From Aggregatilinea lenta (GTDB lineage Bacteria; Chloroflexota; Anaerolineae; Aggregatilineales; Aggregatilineaceae), in assembly GCF_003569045.1 (NCBI RefSeq), contig NZ_BFCB01000003.1:62001-126000 (forward strand): a stretch of DNA of 64,000 bases. The letters run 5' to 3'. Each line of letters opens with the position of its first letter. The stretch's first letter is position 1. The position numbers and the translations under genes were made by a program. A model generated the notes under the pieces. That model did not search any database. It had not been told where the DNA came from and saw only the letters and a list, made by a program, of their open reading frames with translations. Positions 1-8,106 of this stretch are shown here, in pieces.

Positions 1-517
1 GCGCACGCAGATCCGCGTCGCTGCGGTACAGGTACGCCTGGATCACGATGCCCACGTTGTCGAAGCCCTCGGCGCGCAGCGTGCGGAAGACGTCCAGCGT
101 CGCGTCGGTCGTGTCGGAGCCTTCCATGTCGATCGTGATGTGGTTGCCATGCCCGCGCGCGCAGGTCAGGATGCGCCGCAGGTTGTCCAGGCACAGCGCC
201 TCGCTGACGCCCAGACCGAGCTGCGTCAGCTTGAGCGAGGCCGTCGCGTTGACGTCCTCGGCGGCGATGCAATCCAACATCGTGACGTAGGCATCAGCGG
301 CTTCACGGGCGCTGGCCTCGTCGAAGACGCTTTCGCCCAGGTAGTCGAGCGTGACATCCATCCCCTTTTGGTTGAGGTTCCGCACGACGATCATCGCGTC
401 GTCGAGGGTGTCCCCCGCCACGAAGCGATAGGCGGTGCGCTGAGCGATGCCCAACCGCATCACCCAGGATTTGGCCCACGTGGCTTGAGCCAGATAAAGA
501 AGCAGCGAACGCAGCAT
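1..517 (-). CDS. Proline dehydrogenase (partial, C-terminus outside window)
   Basis: The first 172 codons of a monofunctional FAD-dependent proline dehydrogenase, which oxidises L-proline to 1-pyrroline-5-carboxylate as the first step of proline catabolism. Reading the minus strand from the ATG at 515-517 gives the TIM-barrel motifs of the family: VTLDYLGE (about residues 55-62), SLKLTQLGL (about 94-102), IDMEGS (about 129-134) and IQAYLYRS (about 159-166). The family is usually about 300 residues, so roughly the last 130 residues lie beyond position 1. A GAAGGG upstream of the ATG may be the ribosome site, though the spacing is long. Longer open frames on the plus strand here are antisense shadows. 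The family call is firm; whether P5C dehydrogenase is adjacent cannot be seen. Confidence 0.9.
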   Translation of the reverse strand, partial: MLRSLLLYLAQATWAKSWVMRLGIAQRTAYRFVAGDTLDDAMIVVRNLNQKGMDVTLDYLGESVFDEASAREAADAYVTMLDCIAAEDVNATASLKLTQLGLGVSEALCLDNLRRILTCARGHGNHITIDMEGSDTTDATLDVFRTLRAEGFDNVGIVIQAYLYRSDADLRA

Positions 518-665
518 AATATAGTTTACCCTTCAAGACGCCAAACGGACGCCAGACAATGCGCTCTATTGTAAGCCTTCCGTCGAGGTGCTCACAAGAG
601 TGTATTCGGCAGCAACCGTGCGCCGAAAAGCATGATTTACGCGCTGCGCCGGGGTGGGGGCGCGG

Positions 666-1535
666 TCAGGAGGCGGCGTCTTCGGTGGCGGGGATGGGGG
701 TCGGCACCGGTGTATCCTGGGGGGTGGCGGTGGGTCGCGGGTGGTCTTCGCCGGGCGGTGGGGCGGCAGCATCGCGCGAGATGCCGGGCACGGCCAGCGC
801 CAGCTCGTAAGCCTGCTCGTCCGGGCCGATGACCTGCACGCGGTTGACCGTGTCGCGCAGCACGCCCCAGATCTCCTCGACGGGTTCGCCGTGCAGCCAG
901 CGCGCCTCGCCGTTGGCGACCAGATCGGCGGGCGTAAAGTCGAGGTCTTCCGGCCAGTACCAATGCGGCAGCCGGTCGTCGCGCTCGATAGGATAAGCGC
1001 TCACCCAGCCGGCCCACGGCAATACCAGGACCGGCGTCTCGCTGAGTTGTTCGCACCGCGCAAGGATGGTGTCGAAGCCGTTGGCGGGCCAGTTGCTCGA
1101 CCGCTGCACGGTGTGCAGCTCGTCGTAGAGGTATATCGACACGGTCTGGGTGACGCCGGTGCCCGCCTCTGCCGGGATCAGCTCGTCTTCCCAGGTATAG
1201 AATCCGCGATTGATGATGTCTTGCAGGAATACACGCATCGTGTCGTCGGTGGCGCGCGCTTCGAGGACCTGTTCCTGGCCGCTGCCGCCGCTTGTGACCC
1301 ACACCACGCGGCCATCGCCCCACAGCGTGCAGGGCGGGATCGCGTTCAGGCTCTCGGCAGGGGTGGCACTGGTGCCGCGCGCGTCCAGTCGCACGATGAT
1401 CGTGCCGGGGTCGCGGTCCCAATCCATGCGATCCAGGCTCCCGTCGGACGCGGTATCGTCCGGGCGGACACTGCCGCAGCCCGCCAGGAGCGCGCCCAGC
1501 GTGGCGACTGCGATCAGGAACATGTAACGGCGCAT
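666..1535 (-). CDS. Secreted lipoprotein, unknown function
   Basis: A 289-residue protein with a lipoprotein signal: MRRYMFLIAVATLG followed by the lipobox LLAGC, giving a lipidated Cys at residue 20. The middle contains aromatic-rich segments and no motif that I recognise. The C-terminus is a Pro/Thr-rich low-complexity tail (residues about 255-285), common in cell-surface proteins of Chloroflexota. A GGGAGA ribosome site sits 8 bases upstream of the ATG, supporting the start. It stands alone between proline dehydrogenase and a plus-strand stress gene. No enzymatic role is claimed. Confidence 0.8.
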   Translation of the reverse strand: MRRYMFLIAVATLGALLAGCGSVRPDDTASDGSLDRMDWDRDPGTIIVRLDARGTSATPAESLNAIPPCTLWGDGRVVWVTSGGSGQEQVLEARATDDTMRVFLQDIINRGFYTWEDELIPAEAGTGVTQTVSIYLYDELHTVQRSSNWPANGFDTILARCEQLSETPVLVLPWAGWVSAYPIERDDRLPHWYWPEDLDFTPADLVANGEARWLHGEPVEEIWGVLRDTVNRVQVIGPDEQAYELALAVPGISRDAAAPPPGEDHPRPTATPQDTPVPTPIPATEDAAS

Positions 1536-1746
1536 GGTTATCTCCCGGTACTACGCCCCAGCGTTTATTCTAGCTGCATTCTAGCCTGAGGCCCTGTTCA
1601 CCACAAGCGCCTATTGGTCCCATGACGCGCCCCGCTGCACGCGCTCAATTGCTGGCGCGGCGGCGGGCGTGCTAAGGTTTGGATAGATAGGGTGACTCAA
1701 AAAGTAGGCCATACAGGTAACGAATGGGCTGCAAGGAGGACCGTGC

Positions 1747-2223
1747 ATGAAGACCATTTTCGCGCTGTTTGACACCTATGAGGACGCGAAGGCCGCCGTC
1801 GAAGGGCTGCTGGAGCGTGACTTTACGCCCGACCAGATCAACGTGGTGCTGCAAGCGCCAGTGGCGAAGACCGGCCAGGAGTCGGGTGACGGCTCGGCGA
1901 CGCTCGACCGGCTGACCCGCGAGGAGCAGCCTGTGCTGCTTTCTGGCAGCGGGCCGGTGATCGCGGCGGGCGATCTGGCGACGATGCTGGTCAAGTCGGC
2001 GGCAGCGCCCGGCACAGGTGGCCTGACCGACGCCCTGCAAGATCTGGCGATCCCCGAAACGGTCGCAGAAGCGTTCGCCAGCGGCGTCGAGGAGGGCAAA
2101 GTTCTGTTTTGCGTCAAGACCGACGACGACCGCCGGGCTGAGAACGCGCATACCGTGCTTGCGACTTATTCTGCCCGCTATCCGGGCGACTACGACCATC
2201 TGCCCACGGACGACCAACTCTAG
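1747..2223 (+). CDS. General stress protein 17M-like domain protein
   Basis: A 158-residue soluble protein starting MKTIFALFDTYEDAKAAVEGL, the hallmark opening of the GSP17M/YflT-type ferredoxin-fold domain found in Bacillus general stress protein 17M and relatives. The N-terminal strand-helix unit (about residues 1-45) and a matching C-terminal unit (EGKVLFCVKTDDD, about 115-150) are visible; the middle is Ala/Gly-rich. A strong AAGGAGG-like site precedes the ATG. Function in the family is poorly known; association with stress is by homology only. Confidence 0.75.
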   Translation: MKTIFALFDTYEDAKAAVEGLLERDFTPDQINVVLQAPVAKTGQESGDGSATLDRLTREEQPVLLSGSGPVIAAGDLATMLVKSAAAPGTGGLTDALQDLAIPETVAEAFASGVEEGKVLFCVKTDDDRRAENAHTVLATYSARYPGDYDHLPTDDQL

Positions 2224-2429
2224 CGCCGCGCAGCACCGGACCGTCCGCACCCGCCTGACAGGTGAGGGGTTGGGCGACGGGTCATCCGGCCTATCAGCAG
2301 AGTGCCCGCCCGGCTGCCGCCATATCCTCTACCTGCCTCATGCCCGCTGCTTGCGCACCCGTTATACTGGCAATAAGGTGGCGGATGGATTTTCGGGCCA
2401 GGGGTGTGTAGGTAGCGGGAGGAAGACAC

Positions 2430-3089
2430 ATGGAACTGCGATTTCGCGATCGGGGGGAGGCAGGACGGATGCTCGCATCACGTCTTGCCGTCTATTCCGG
2501 TCGAAGCGATGTATTTATTCTGGCGTTGCCACGCGGCGGCGTGCCGGTTGCCTATGAAGTGGCGCGCGTGCTGCATGCGCCACTGGACGTGTTTGTCGTG
2601 CGCAAGCTGGGCCTGCCGGGCAACTCGGAGCTGGCCTTCGGCGCGATCGCGTCGGGCGACGTGCAGGTGTTCAACGACGATATCGTGTTTGGCGCGAGCC
2701 TGCCGGACGCGATGATCAAGCGCGTTGCGGCGCGGGAACAGAGTGAGCTGGGCCGCCGCGAGCATCTCTATCGCGGTGACCGGCCCTATCCCGATCTGCG
2801 CCACAAGACGGTGATCCTGGTGGACGACGGCCTGGCGACCGGGGCGTCGATGCGGGCGGCGGTGCGCGCCGTGCGCCAGCACGATCCCGCGAAGGTCGTG
2901 GTCGCCGTGCCGACCGCGTCGGTGCAGACGTGTGACGCTTTGCGCGGCGAGGCGGATGAAGTGATTTGCGCCATGACGCCCGATCCGTTTTCGGCGGTTG
3001 GGCTGTGGTACGAGGACTTCACGCAGGTGAGCGATTCTCAGGTGCGCCGCCTGCTGCGTCAGGCCAGCGACGCACAGGCGGGAGTTTAA
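2430..3089 (+). CDS. Phosphoribosyltransferase-family protein
   Basis: A 219-residue member of the type I phosphoribosyltransferase fold, resembling the stand-alone predicted phosphoribosyltransferases of COG1926. The PRPP-binding loop is clear: VILVDDGLATGASMRAA (residues about 128-144). An N-terminal LPRGGVPVAYEVA segment (33-45) and VVRKLGLPGN (56-65) match the family. The substrate is unknown. The ATG follows a GGGAGGAAG ribosome site. The stop is only 4 bases from the LigD-type polymerase start, so the two are almost certainly co-transcribed. In other bacteria this family is often found beside dienelactone hydrolase or stress genes; the pairing with a DNA-repair polymerase here is worth noting. 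Confidence 0.85.
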   Translation: MELRFRDRGEAGRMLASRLAVYSGRSDVFILALPRGGVPVAYEVARVLHAPLDVFVVRKLGLPGNSELAFGAIASGDVQVFNDDIVFGASLPDAMIKRVAAREQSELGRREHLYRGDRPYPDLRHKTVILVDDGLATGASMRAAVRAVRQHDPAKVVVAVPTASVQTCDALRGEADEVICAMTPDPFSAVGLWYEDFTQVSDSQVRRLLRQASDAQAGV

Positions 3090-3093
3090 ACGC

Positions 3094-4005
3094 ATGGCCG
3101 ATCGCGTGGAAATTGGGGCGCATACCGTCGCGCTGACCAGCGCCGACCGCATCTATTTCCCTGAGACGGGCATTACGAAGGGCGCGCTGGTCGATTATTA
3201 TCGCCGCATCGCAGACACGATGCTGCCCCACCTGCACGACCGTCCCCTGACGCTGCACCGCTTCCCCGATGGCGTCGGCGAGAACGGTTTTTTCCAGCAG
3301 AACGCCTCGGACTATTTCCCTGAATGGATCGCGCGCGTTGAGGTCGCTAAAGAGGACGGTCAGGTCGCGCACGTCATGGCGAATGACGCCGCTTCGCTGG
3401 TCTATCTGGCGAACCAGGGCGTGATCGTTTTTCACGCCTGGCTCAGCCGCGCCGGCCAGCTCGACACGCCCGACCGCCTCATTCTCGATCTCGACCCGTC
3501 CGGCACGGATCTGGCAGTACTGCGTCGTGCGGCGCGCGATGTGGGCGATTTCATGCGTGAAGTGGGTCTTGTGCCCCACGTGATGACCACCGGCTCCAGC
3601 GGGTTCCACGTGGCCGCGCCGCTCAAGCGTGAGCATCCATTCGATGTCGTGCGCGCGTTTGCGCGCGATCTGGCCGATCTGCTGGCCCGCCGCGATCCCG
3701 ATCACCTGACGACCGAGCAGCGCAAACGCAAGCGCGAGAACCGCATTTTCCTTGACACGCTGCGTAACTCCTACGCACACACCGCCGTCGCGCCCTATTC
3801 CGTGCGCGCGAAGGAAGGCGCGCCGGTCGCCGCGCCGCTCGACTGGTCCGAGTTGGACGGCGTGACGCCCCAACAGTACACCATCACCAACCTCTTCCGG
3901 CGGCTGGCGCAAAAGCCCGATCCCTGGCGCGATATGCAGGCGCATGCCGTTGCGCTGGACGGCCCGCGCCGGGCGCTCGACGCGCTGCTGGACGAGGATC
4001 GCTAG
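3094..4005 (+). CDS. LigD-type DNA polymerase/primase domain protein (stand-alone)
   Basis: A 303-residue archaeo-eukaryotic-primase-type polymerase equivalent to the polymerase domain of LigD, the bacterial non-homologous end-joining enzyme; it would add nucleotides, often ribonucleotides, at broken ends. Visible motifs are GFFQQN (about 65-70), the metal-binding LDLDPSG (131-137, Asp132 and Asp134) and TTGSSGFHV (165-173), which binds the incoming nucleotide. There is no ligase or phosphoesterase domain in the protein, and no Ku gene in the window, so it is a split or ligase-free form. It follows the phosphoribosyltransferase by 4 bases. Its stop codon overlaps that of the convergent uracil-DNA glycosylase gene. 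Confidence 0.93.
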   Translation: MADRVEIGAHTVALTSADRIYFPETGITKGALVDYYRRIADTMLPHLHDRPLTLHRFPDGVGENGFFQQNASDYFPEWIARVEVAKEDGQVAHVMANDAASLVYLANQGVIVFHAWLSRAGQLDTPDRLILDLDPSGTDLAVLRRAARDVGDFMREVGLVPHVMTTGSSGFHVAAPLKREHPFDVVRAFARDLADLLARRDPDHLTTEQRKRKRENRIFLDTLRNSYAHTAVAPYSVRAKEGAPVAAPLDWSELDGVTPQQYTITNLFRRLAQKPDPWRDMQAHAVALDGPRRALDALLDEDR

Positions 4006-4604
4006 CCGGCGAACGGCGCCAGCGCGCGGATGTCCTCATCCATCGCGGCACGCAGGCTGCGGTTATAAAAGCCCGATGCCGGGTGATAGAGCGGCACCAC
4101 CGTAACCGTGCCGTAGTCGGCCTTGCCCTCCAACTGCTTGCCGTGCAGCTCACCGATTTTCTGCCCCAGTTCCGGCATGTCCAACAAGTCGAGGATGAAC
4201 TCCATCGAGAAGCGCCCCAAGGTGGCGATCACTTTGGGCTGGATGATAGCGATCTGGCGTTCGAGGAACGGTGCGTACAGCTCGACCTCGACCGTGCGCG
4301 GATCGCGATTTTTGGGCGGGCGGTCCTTCACGATGTTGGTGATATAGACGTCCTCGCGCTGCAGGCCGATGGACGCCAGCAGCTCGTCCAGCACACGTCC
4401 TGCCGCGCCGACGAACGGTTGGCCGGTTTCGGCTTCGTGCTCGCCGGGCGCTTCGCCGATGATCATGATCGCGGCGTCGGGGCTGCCCGTGCCGATAACC
4501 GGCAAATAGTCGTTTTCGACCCGGTATTCGTAGAGGGGCGATTCTTTGAACGCGCGCAGCTCAGCGGCGATTTTTCCCAGTTGTTGAATGCGTGTTTCGG
4601 TCAT
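4002..4604 (-). CDS. Uracil-DNA glycosylase family 4-like, without Fe-S cysteines
   Basis: A 200-residue UDG-superfamily protein that would excise uracil from DNA. Family-4 motif A is present (GEAPGEHEAETGQPFVG, about 50-66), as is the ITNIVK-RPP-NRDP segment and a motif B-like YHPAS near the C-terminus. The four cysteines that hold the 4Fe-4S cluster in classical family 4 enzymes are absent: the family KCRPP is KDRPP here, and there is no cysteine anywhere in the protein. The start at 4604 was chosen because a GGGAGG ribosome site precedes it; an upstream ATG at 4670 lacks one. The gene converges on the LigD-type gene with overlapping stops. Confidence 0.85.
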   Translation of the reverse strand: MTETRIQQLGKIAAELRAFKESPLYEYRVENDYLPVIGTGSPDAAIMIIGEAPGEHEAETGQPFVGAAGRVLDELLASIGLQREDVYITNIVKDRPPKNRDPRTVEVELYAPFLERQIAIIQPKVIATLGRFSMEFILDLLDMPELGQKIGELHGKQLEGKADYGTVTVVPLYHPASGFYNRSLRAAMDEDIRALAPFAG

Positions 4605-4863
4605 ACGGCCTCCCGATCTGAAAAGTGTATGCCTTCCGATCATAACCGGATGGCGCGCAATTTCGTACACCGTGCACCAGCCATTTGTTGTTGACTCCTG
4701 GTATAATTAAAAATGTAAACGTAGCGCGACCCGGTTTGCAGGCCAGGCGGGGAGAGAAACCAGGGCCTGCTGACAGTGTGGTCGCATGCTGGCCCCACGG
4801 CGACGTCTTGAAGCTGAGACTCGCCTTATTGTTTGGCGGGGGCCGGTGCGAGGAGGCGGCACG

Positions 4864-5280
4864 ATGAACGAAGAGAGTCCATCAATCGACGAGATCGCAC
4901 ACACGCTCACTTTCAGCCAGTTGACGCCGGAACAGTGGAAAGTCTGGAAGGCGCAGATGCGCCGCTGCCCGCAGTGGTTCGTGTTGGGCAAGCCGGGCTG
5001 GAACGCCGATCGCTGGCGCGCCCTGGCCGGTCCGTTTAATAATCCCCAGGAAGCTCAGCGAGTGGCCGACACGTATGCCGACGACGGCATGCGCGGTGAC
5101 CACCAGGATCTTCGACTTGTGTATTGTACGCAGGTTAAATCCCTTACTGAAACGGTGCGCATGTATCGGAATAACTTACTTCAGGTGGCCGAGGATCTTG
5201 AAGACGCGGGTCTGAGCGGCAGCCCGCCGCTGATGCCCATCGCTGACGAGGACACGACAGCGCCTAGACTGCCGTCCTAA
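4864..5280 (+). CDS. Hypothetical protein
   Basis: A 138-residue soluble protein, not recognised. The ATG at 4864 is chosen over an in-frame ATG at 4786 because GAGGAGG lies 7-8 bases before it. The sequence contains a Trp-rich segment (EQWKVWKAQMRRCPQWFVLG) and a helix with YADDGMRGDHQDLRLVYC; the C-terminal 25 residues look disordered. It is followed by a good intrinsic terminator, so it forms its own transcription unit. Confidence 0.7.
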   Translation: MNEESPSIDEIAHTLTFSQLTPEQWKVWKAQMRRCPQWFVLGKPGWNADRWRALAGPFNNPQEAQRVADTYADDGMRGDHQDLRLVYCTQVKSLTETVRMYRNNLLQVAEDLEDAGLSGSPPLMPIADEDTTAPRLPS

Positions 5281-5311
5281 AGCGCGGTTCATCCCATCCG
5301 GTTCACAAACA

Positions 5312-5345
5312 ACCCGGCCTTGCCTCTCCCGCAGGCCGGGTTTTT
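5312..5345 (+). terminator. Intrinsic terminator after hypothetical gene
   Basis: An 8-bp perfect stem ACCCGGCC (5312-5319) / GGCCGGGT (5334-5341) followed directly by a run of T, 32 bases after the stop of the preceding gene. Confidence 0.85.
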
Positions 5346-5447
5346 GGTGCTCCGGACCGGCTTGCGCTGCGTCCGGTGCGCTGGCTGTCACAACTCATGC
5401 TATAGTTTAACTGTGCTTATGCTTGGGCATCAACCGTTACAAGTGTT

Positions 5448-6023
5448 ATGGATCAACCCGTTTTACATCTGGTCGAACGCATCCAGGCTGGCGACGAAGA
5501 GGCGCTGCTGGCGCTGCATGCCCGCTATGCGAGCCTCGTCTATTCGGTGGCGTACCGCATCATGAACGATGCGATGGCCGCCGAAGAAGTGACGCAGGAT
5601 ACGTTTATGCGGCTGTGGCACAAGGCGGCGCTCTACGACGCAGGCAAAGGCTCGTTCGTCACGTGGCTGCTGACGATTGCGCGGCGCATCGCAATCGACA
5701 CGTTTCGCCGCCAGCGGCGCGACCCGATCCTGAACACGCTGTGGATCGACGACAACATCGAACAGTGGGAAAATACGTTGAGCGTCGGCCAGAACGGCGA
5801 GCTCGCGCGCTTGATGCGTGTGCTGATGGATGATCTGCCGGGCGAGCAGCGGCAGGCGATCGAGCTGGCATACTTTTATGGCATGACGCACAGCCAGATT
5901 TCAGAATACGTTGATCTGCCGCTGGGCACGGTCAAGACGCGCCTCCGGCTCGGCATGGAAAAACTGCGTGCGGCCTGGATTGCCGACCCATCGACAGATC
6001 CGGCATCTAACGATCATGCGTAG
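5448..6023 (+). CDS. ECF-type RNA polymerase sigma factor
   Basis: A 191-residue extracytoplasmic-function sigma factor. Region 2 includes EEVTQDTFMRLW (about 46-57) and the WLLTIARRIAIDTFRR segment; region 4 includes the helix-turn-helix YGMTHSQISEYVDLPLGTVKTRL (about 143-166), both diagnostic. The gene is followed 42 bases later by an RskA-type anti-sigma gene, the standard layout in which the sigma factor is held at the membrane until the anti-sigma is degraded. The SigK-like group is the closest by architecture. The promoter and regulon are unknown; self-activation is typical of the family. Confidence 0.95.
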   Translation: MDQPVLHLVERIQAGDEEALLALHARYASLVYSVAYRIMNDAMAAEEVTQDTFMRLWHKAALYDAGKGSFVTWLLTIARRIAIDTFRRQRRDPILNTLWIDDNIEQWENTLSVGQNGELARLMRVLMDDLPGEQRQAIELAYFYGMTHSQISEYVDLPLGTVKTRLRLGMEKLRAAWIADPSTDPASNDHA

Positions 6024-6065
6024 AGTCAGTTAACGGAGTATCGTGAAAGTTATCACGCCTGAACT

Positions 6066-6836
6066 ATGGAACCCGAAGACCTGTTTGACCTGATTCCGGC
6101 CTATGCGCTGGGAGCGCTCGACGCGGACGAGAAGCGCCGCTTCGAAGCGTGGCTGCGCGAGCATCCCAACGCGCAATCTATGCTGGACGATTACCGGCAG
6201 GTGGCCGATCATCTGGTGGTGATGGCCTCGCCCCGCCCCGCGCCGCCGCACCTGCAGGATGATCTGCGTGCCCGGCTGGCCGCCGACCGGGGCGCAAAGC
6301 GGCCCGCTGCCCTACCCAAACCGGACATCTCGCCGGGGCGCACGCTGCGGCTGCACCGCCGCTGGCGGCGTCTGGCGCTGCTGGCGGCAGCGGTCGTGCT
6401 GCTGGTCGTGGTTGGCCTTGTCCTGATCCGGCCCGCGTCCGCGCCGGGCGAAGACCCGGCGGAGGCATACGCGCGCATCGCCGCCGTTGACGACGCGGGC
6501 TGGTATGACGTGGTGCCCGGCGACGTGACGGACACCGTTACGGGCGACCTCGTGTCCTCGCCGGACGGCGACGAGGCCGTGATCCGCGTGGCGCAGCTTC
6601 CCCCCATCGAGCAGAACCAGACCTTCCAGTTGTGGCTGGTGGACGATAGTGGCAGCCGTGTGAGTGGCGGTCTGTTCCGTCCTGGAACAGACGATGCGAC
6701 CTATATCCGCGTGCCGCTCGACCAGCCGCTGGACAACTACCAGGCGTTTGGCGTCTCGCTTGAGCCGGAAGGCGGCAGCCCCATGCCCGACGCGCCCAGC
6801 GGTCCGCGTGTGTTCCTCGTGCCGCTGAGTTCGTGA
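6066..6836 (+). CDS. RskA-like anti-sigma factor
   Basis: A 256-residue single-pass membrane protein. The cytoplasmic part (1-100) has the anti-sigma signature LFDLIPAYALGALDADEKRRFEAWL. One transmembrane segment follows at about 103-121. The extracytoplasmic domain (125-256) is the RskA C-terminal domain, with QLPPIEQNQTFQLWLVDDSG and a C-terminal SLEPEGGSPMPDAPSGPRVFL segment characteristic of anti-sigma-K factors. It would bind the ECF sigma factor encoded just upstream and release it through regulated proteolysis after an envelope or redox cue. The cue is not known. Confidence 0.93.
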   Translation: MEPEDLFDLIPAYALGALDADEKRRFEAWLREHPNAQSMLDDYRQVADHLVVMASPRPAPPHLQDDLRARLAADRGAKRPAALPKPDISPGRTLRLHRRWRRLALLAAAVVLLVVVGLVLIRPASAPGEDPAEAYARIAAVDDAGWYDVVPGDVTDTVTGDLVSSPDGDEAVIRVAQLPPIEQNQTFQLWLVDDSGSRVSGGLFRPGTDDATYIRVPLDQPLDNYQAFGVSLEPEGGSPMPDAPSGPRVFLVPLSS

Positions 6837-7091
6837 GGGCGGCTTAAGTAGCCGTTTGAGAACCCCCCCATCCCCAGCCCTTCCCTCACAAGGAGGGAAG
6901 GGAGAAAAGCAGAGGAGGGGTTTGGGGCGGGGCAAACGCGAATCGACGTCACTTTTCAAATGGTTCTAAGGACTTGGTCCGGCCCTTGCAGAGACCTTAC
7001 TCCCGGCCCCTCGGCAATTAAGTTTGAGGGGGGAGGCAAGCGAAAAATAGGTAGATTGTGTAGGGGCGGGTTTCGAACCTGCCCGTTTTTT
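6837..7091. repeat. Composite short palindromic repeats after the anti-sigma gene
   Basis: No gene is visible between 6837 and 7233. The stretch holds a perfect 10-bp hairpin CCCTTCCCTC (6878-6887) / GAGGGAAGGG (6893-6902), a degenerate copy of the CCCCTC...GAGGGG element around 7005-7030, and a GTAGGGGCGGGTTT...AACCTGCCC element (7060-7084) followed by seven T (7085-7091). The last could act as the terminator of the sigma/anti-sigma unit. Related copies occur at six other intergenic sites in the window. Confidence 0.75.
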
Positions 7092-7233
7092 TGCTGTCCC
7101 CCGATCCGGACCAACTGGACCTGATTCTTCACCGCATCCGGCGGCTGGTTAGCTTTCCAAATCATGATGGTGTACCCTTCTTTACGTTGGCTCTGTAAGG
7201 GTTGCGTGGGGGTCAACAGAGGGGGACGCCGGT

Positions 7234-8001
7234 ATGATATCTTTTATCAGTTCACACGCACTATTTAGCGCGCTGGTGTTATACGGACTCTGGACCGTGG
7301 CGACCTATCTGCTGGAGGGGCGGCTGCGAACGCTACTGCGCCCGAAAGCGACCCGACTGCGGCTGGCCTATAACGCGGTCGCCAATATGCTGATCGGCCT
7401 GCTGCTCGCGGGGTGGGTTCTGCGGGTGCTGGTGGAGCACAACGGCTTCGACCCGTCCCGCGCGGGCTTTGCAGGTCCGCTCCATGCCCTGATCGCCGTT
7501 GGAGTCGCGCTGCTGCTGGGCCTTGTGTTTCTTTTTATTCAGAAGCTGCCATCTCGCCACCCCATCGTGCTATTGAACGGCTTCGCACAGGTGTGGATCG
7601 TTTCGTCGGCAGAGGTCATGGTCTGTTGGGCCGTGGTCGGCGCGGTCGAGGAAGCACGCCTCAAAGCTATCAACATGCCGGTGCCCGCCGTGCTGGCTGC
7701 CGTAGTGGCCGCGTTCTTATTCAGCCTCTATCACGTGGGCCACAGCCCACCGTTTAACACGATTCCGATGATCGCAAAGCTGATGGTGGTAGGGCTGGCG
7801 ACGAGTGCGTTTTTCTTCGTCTCGCGCGACATATACGGCACGCTGGTGTTCCACAACTTCCTGGCGCTGTTCGGGGTGGTCACGTCGCTCGGACAGGCGG
7901 GCGTGCTGCACCGGTACGAGAAGCCGATCCCGCCGCTGCTGATCACGGCAGCAGTGTCACTGGTGCTGCTGATCGTCGTCCACATCGTATGGCTGGCCTG
8001 A
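7234..8001 (+). CDS. CPBP-like polytopic membrane protein
   Basis: A 255-residue integral membrane protein with about seven hydrophobic segments. It resembles CPBP (Abi/CAAX-protease-like) intramembrane proteins: EEARLK (Glu139-Glu140) for motif 1, FSLYH (Phe163, His167) for motif 2, and HNF (His207) for motif 3. The match is imperfect: motif 1 ends in Lys rather than Arg, and motif 3 lacks the usual Asn/Asp four residues on. It may be a divergent protease or a non-catalytic relative. It is monocistronic and ends at a GC-rich hairpin shared with the convergent gene. Confidence 0.6.
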   Translation: MISFISSHALFSALVLYGLWTVATYLLEGRLRTLLRPKATRLRLAYNAVANMLIGLLLAGWVLRVLVEHNGFDPSRAGFAGPLHALIAVGVALLLGLVFLFIQKLPSRHPIVLLNGFAQVWIVSSAEVMVCWAVVGAVEEARLKAINMPVPAVLAAVVAAFLFSLYHVGHSPPFNTIPMIAKLMVVGLATSAFFFVSRDIYGTLVFHNFLALFGVVTSLGQAGVLHRYEKPIPPLLITAAVSLVLLIVVHIVWLA

Positions 8002-8024
8002 ACGAAACCGGTCACCCACAAGAC

Positions 8025-8053
8025 GGGGCCGCCCCGGTTACAGGAGCGGCCCC
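8025..8053. terminator. Hairpin between convergent genes
   Basis: An 8-bp perfect stem GGGGCCGC (8025-8032) / GCGGCCCC (8046-8053) lies between two convergent genes. It has no T-run on either side, so it is at best a weak or factor-assisted terminator. Confidence 0.4.
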
Positions 8054-8106
8054 GCCGTATCCCCGGCGTTGCCCAGGCGGGGATCGGGCGAACGGCGGTA
8101 AGTGGC

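Noticed and set aside
654-1589. Long plus-strand open frame opposite the lipoprotein gene
   Set aside because: Antisense shadow in GC-rich DNA; composition is Arg/His/Val-rich with no motif, while the minus strand has a clean lipobox and ribosome site.
3094-4005. Calling the LigD-type gene a full NHEJ ligase
   Set aside because: Only the polymerase domain is present; there is no ligase or phosphoesterase domain.
7060-7091. tRNA gene suggested by a GGGTTTCGAACCTG string resembling a T-loop
   Set aside because: No acceptor or anticodon stems around it; it is the centre of a dispersed palindromic repeat that recurs elsewhere.
6956-7216. Possible small minus-strand gene in the gap after the anti-sigma gene
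   Set aside because: Most of it is made of dispersed palindromic repeats; no ribosome site at its start and no family match.
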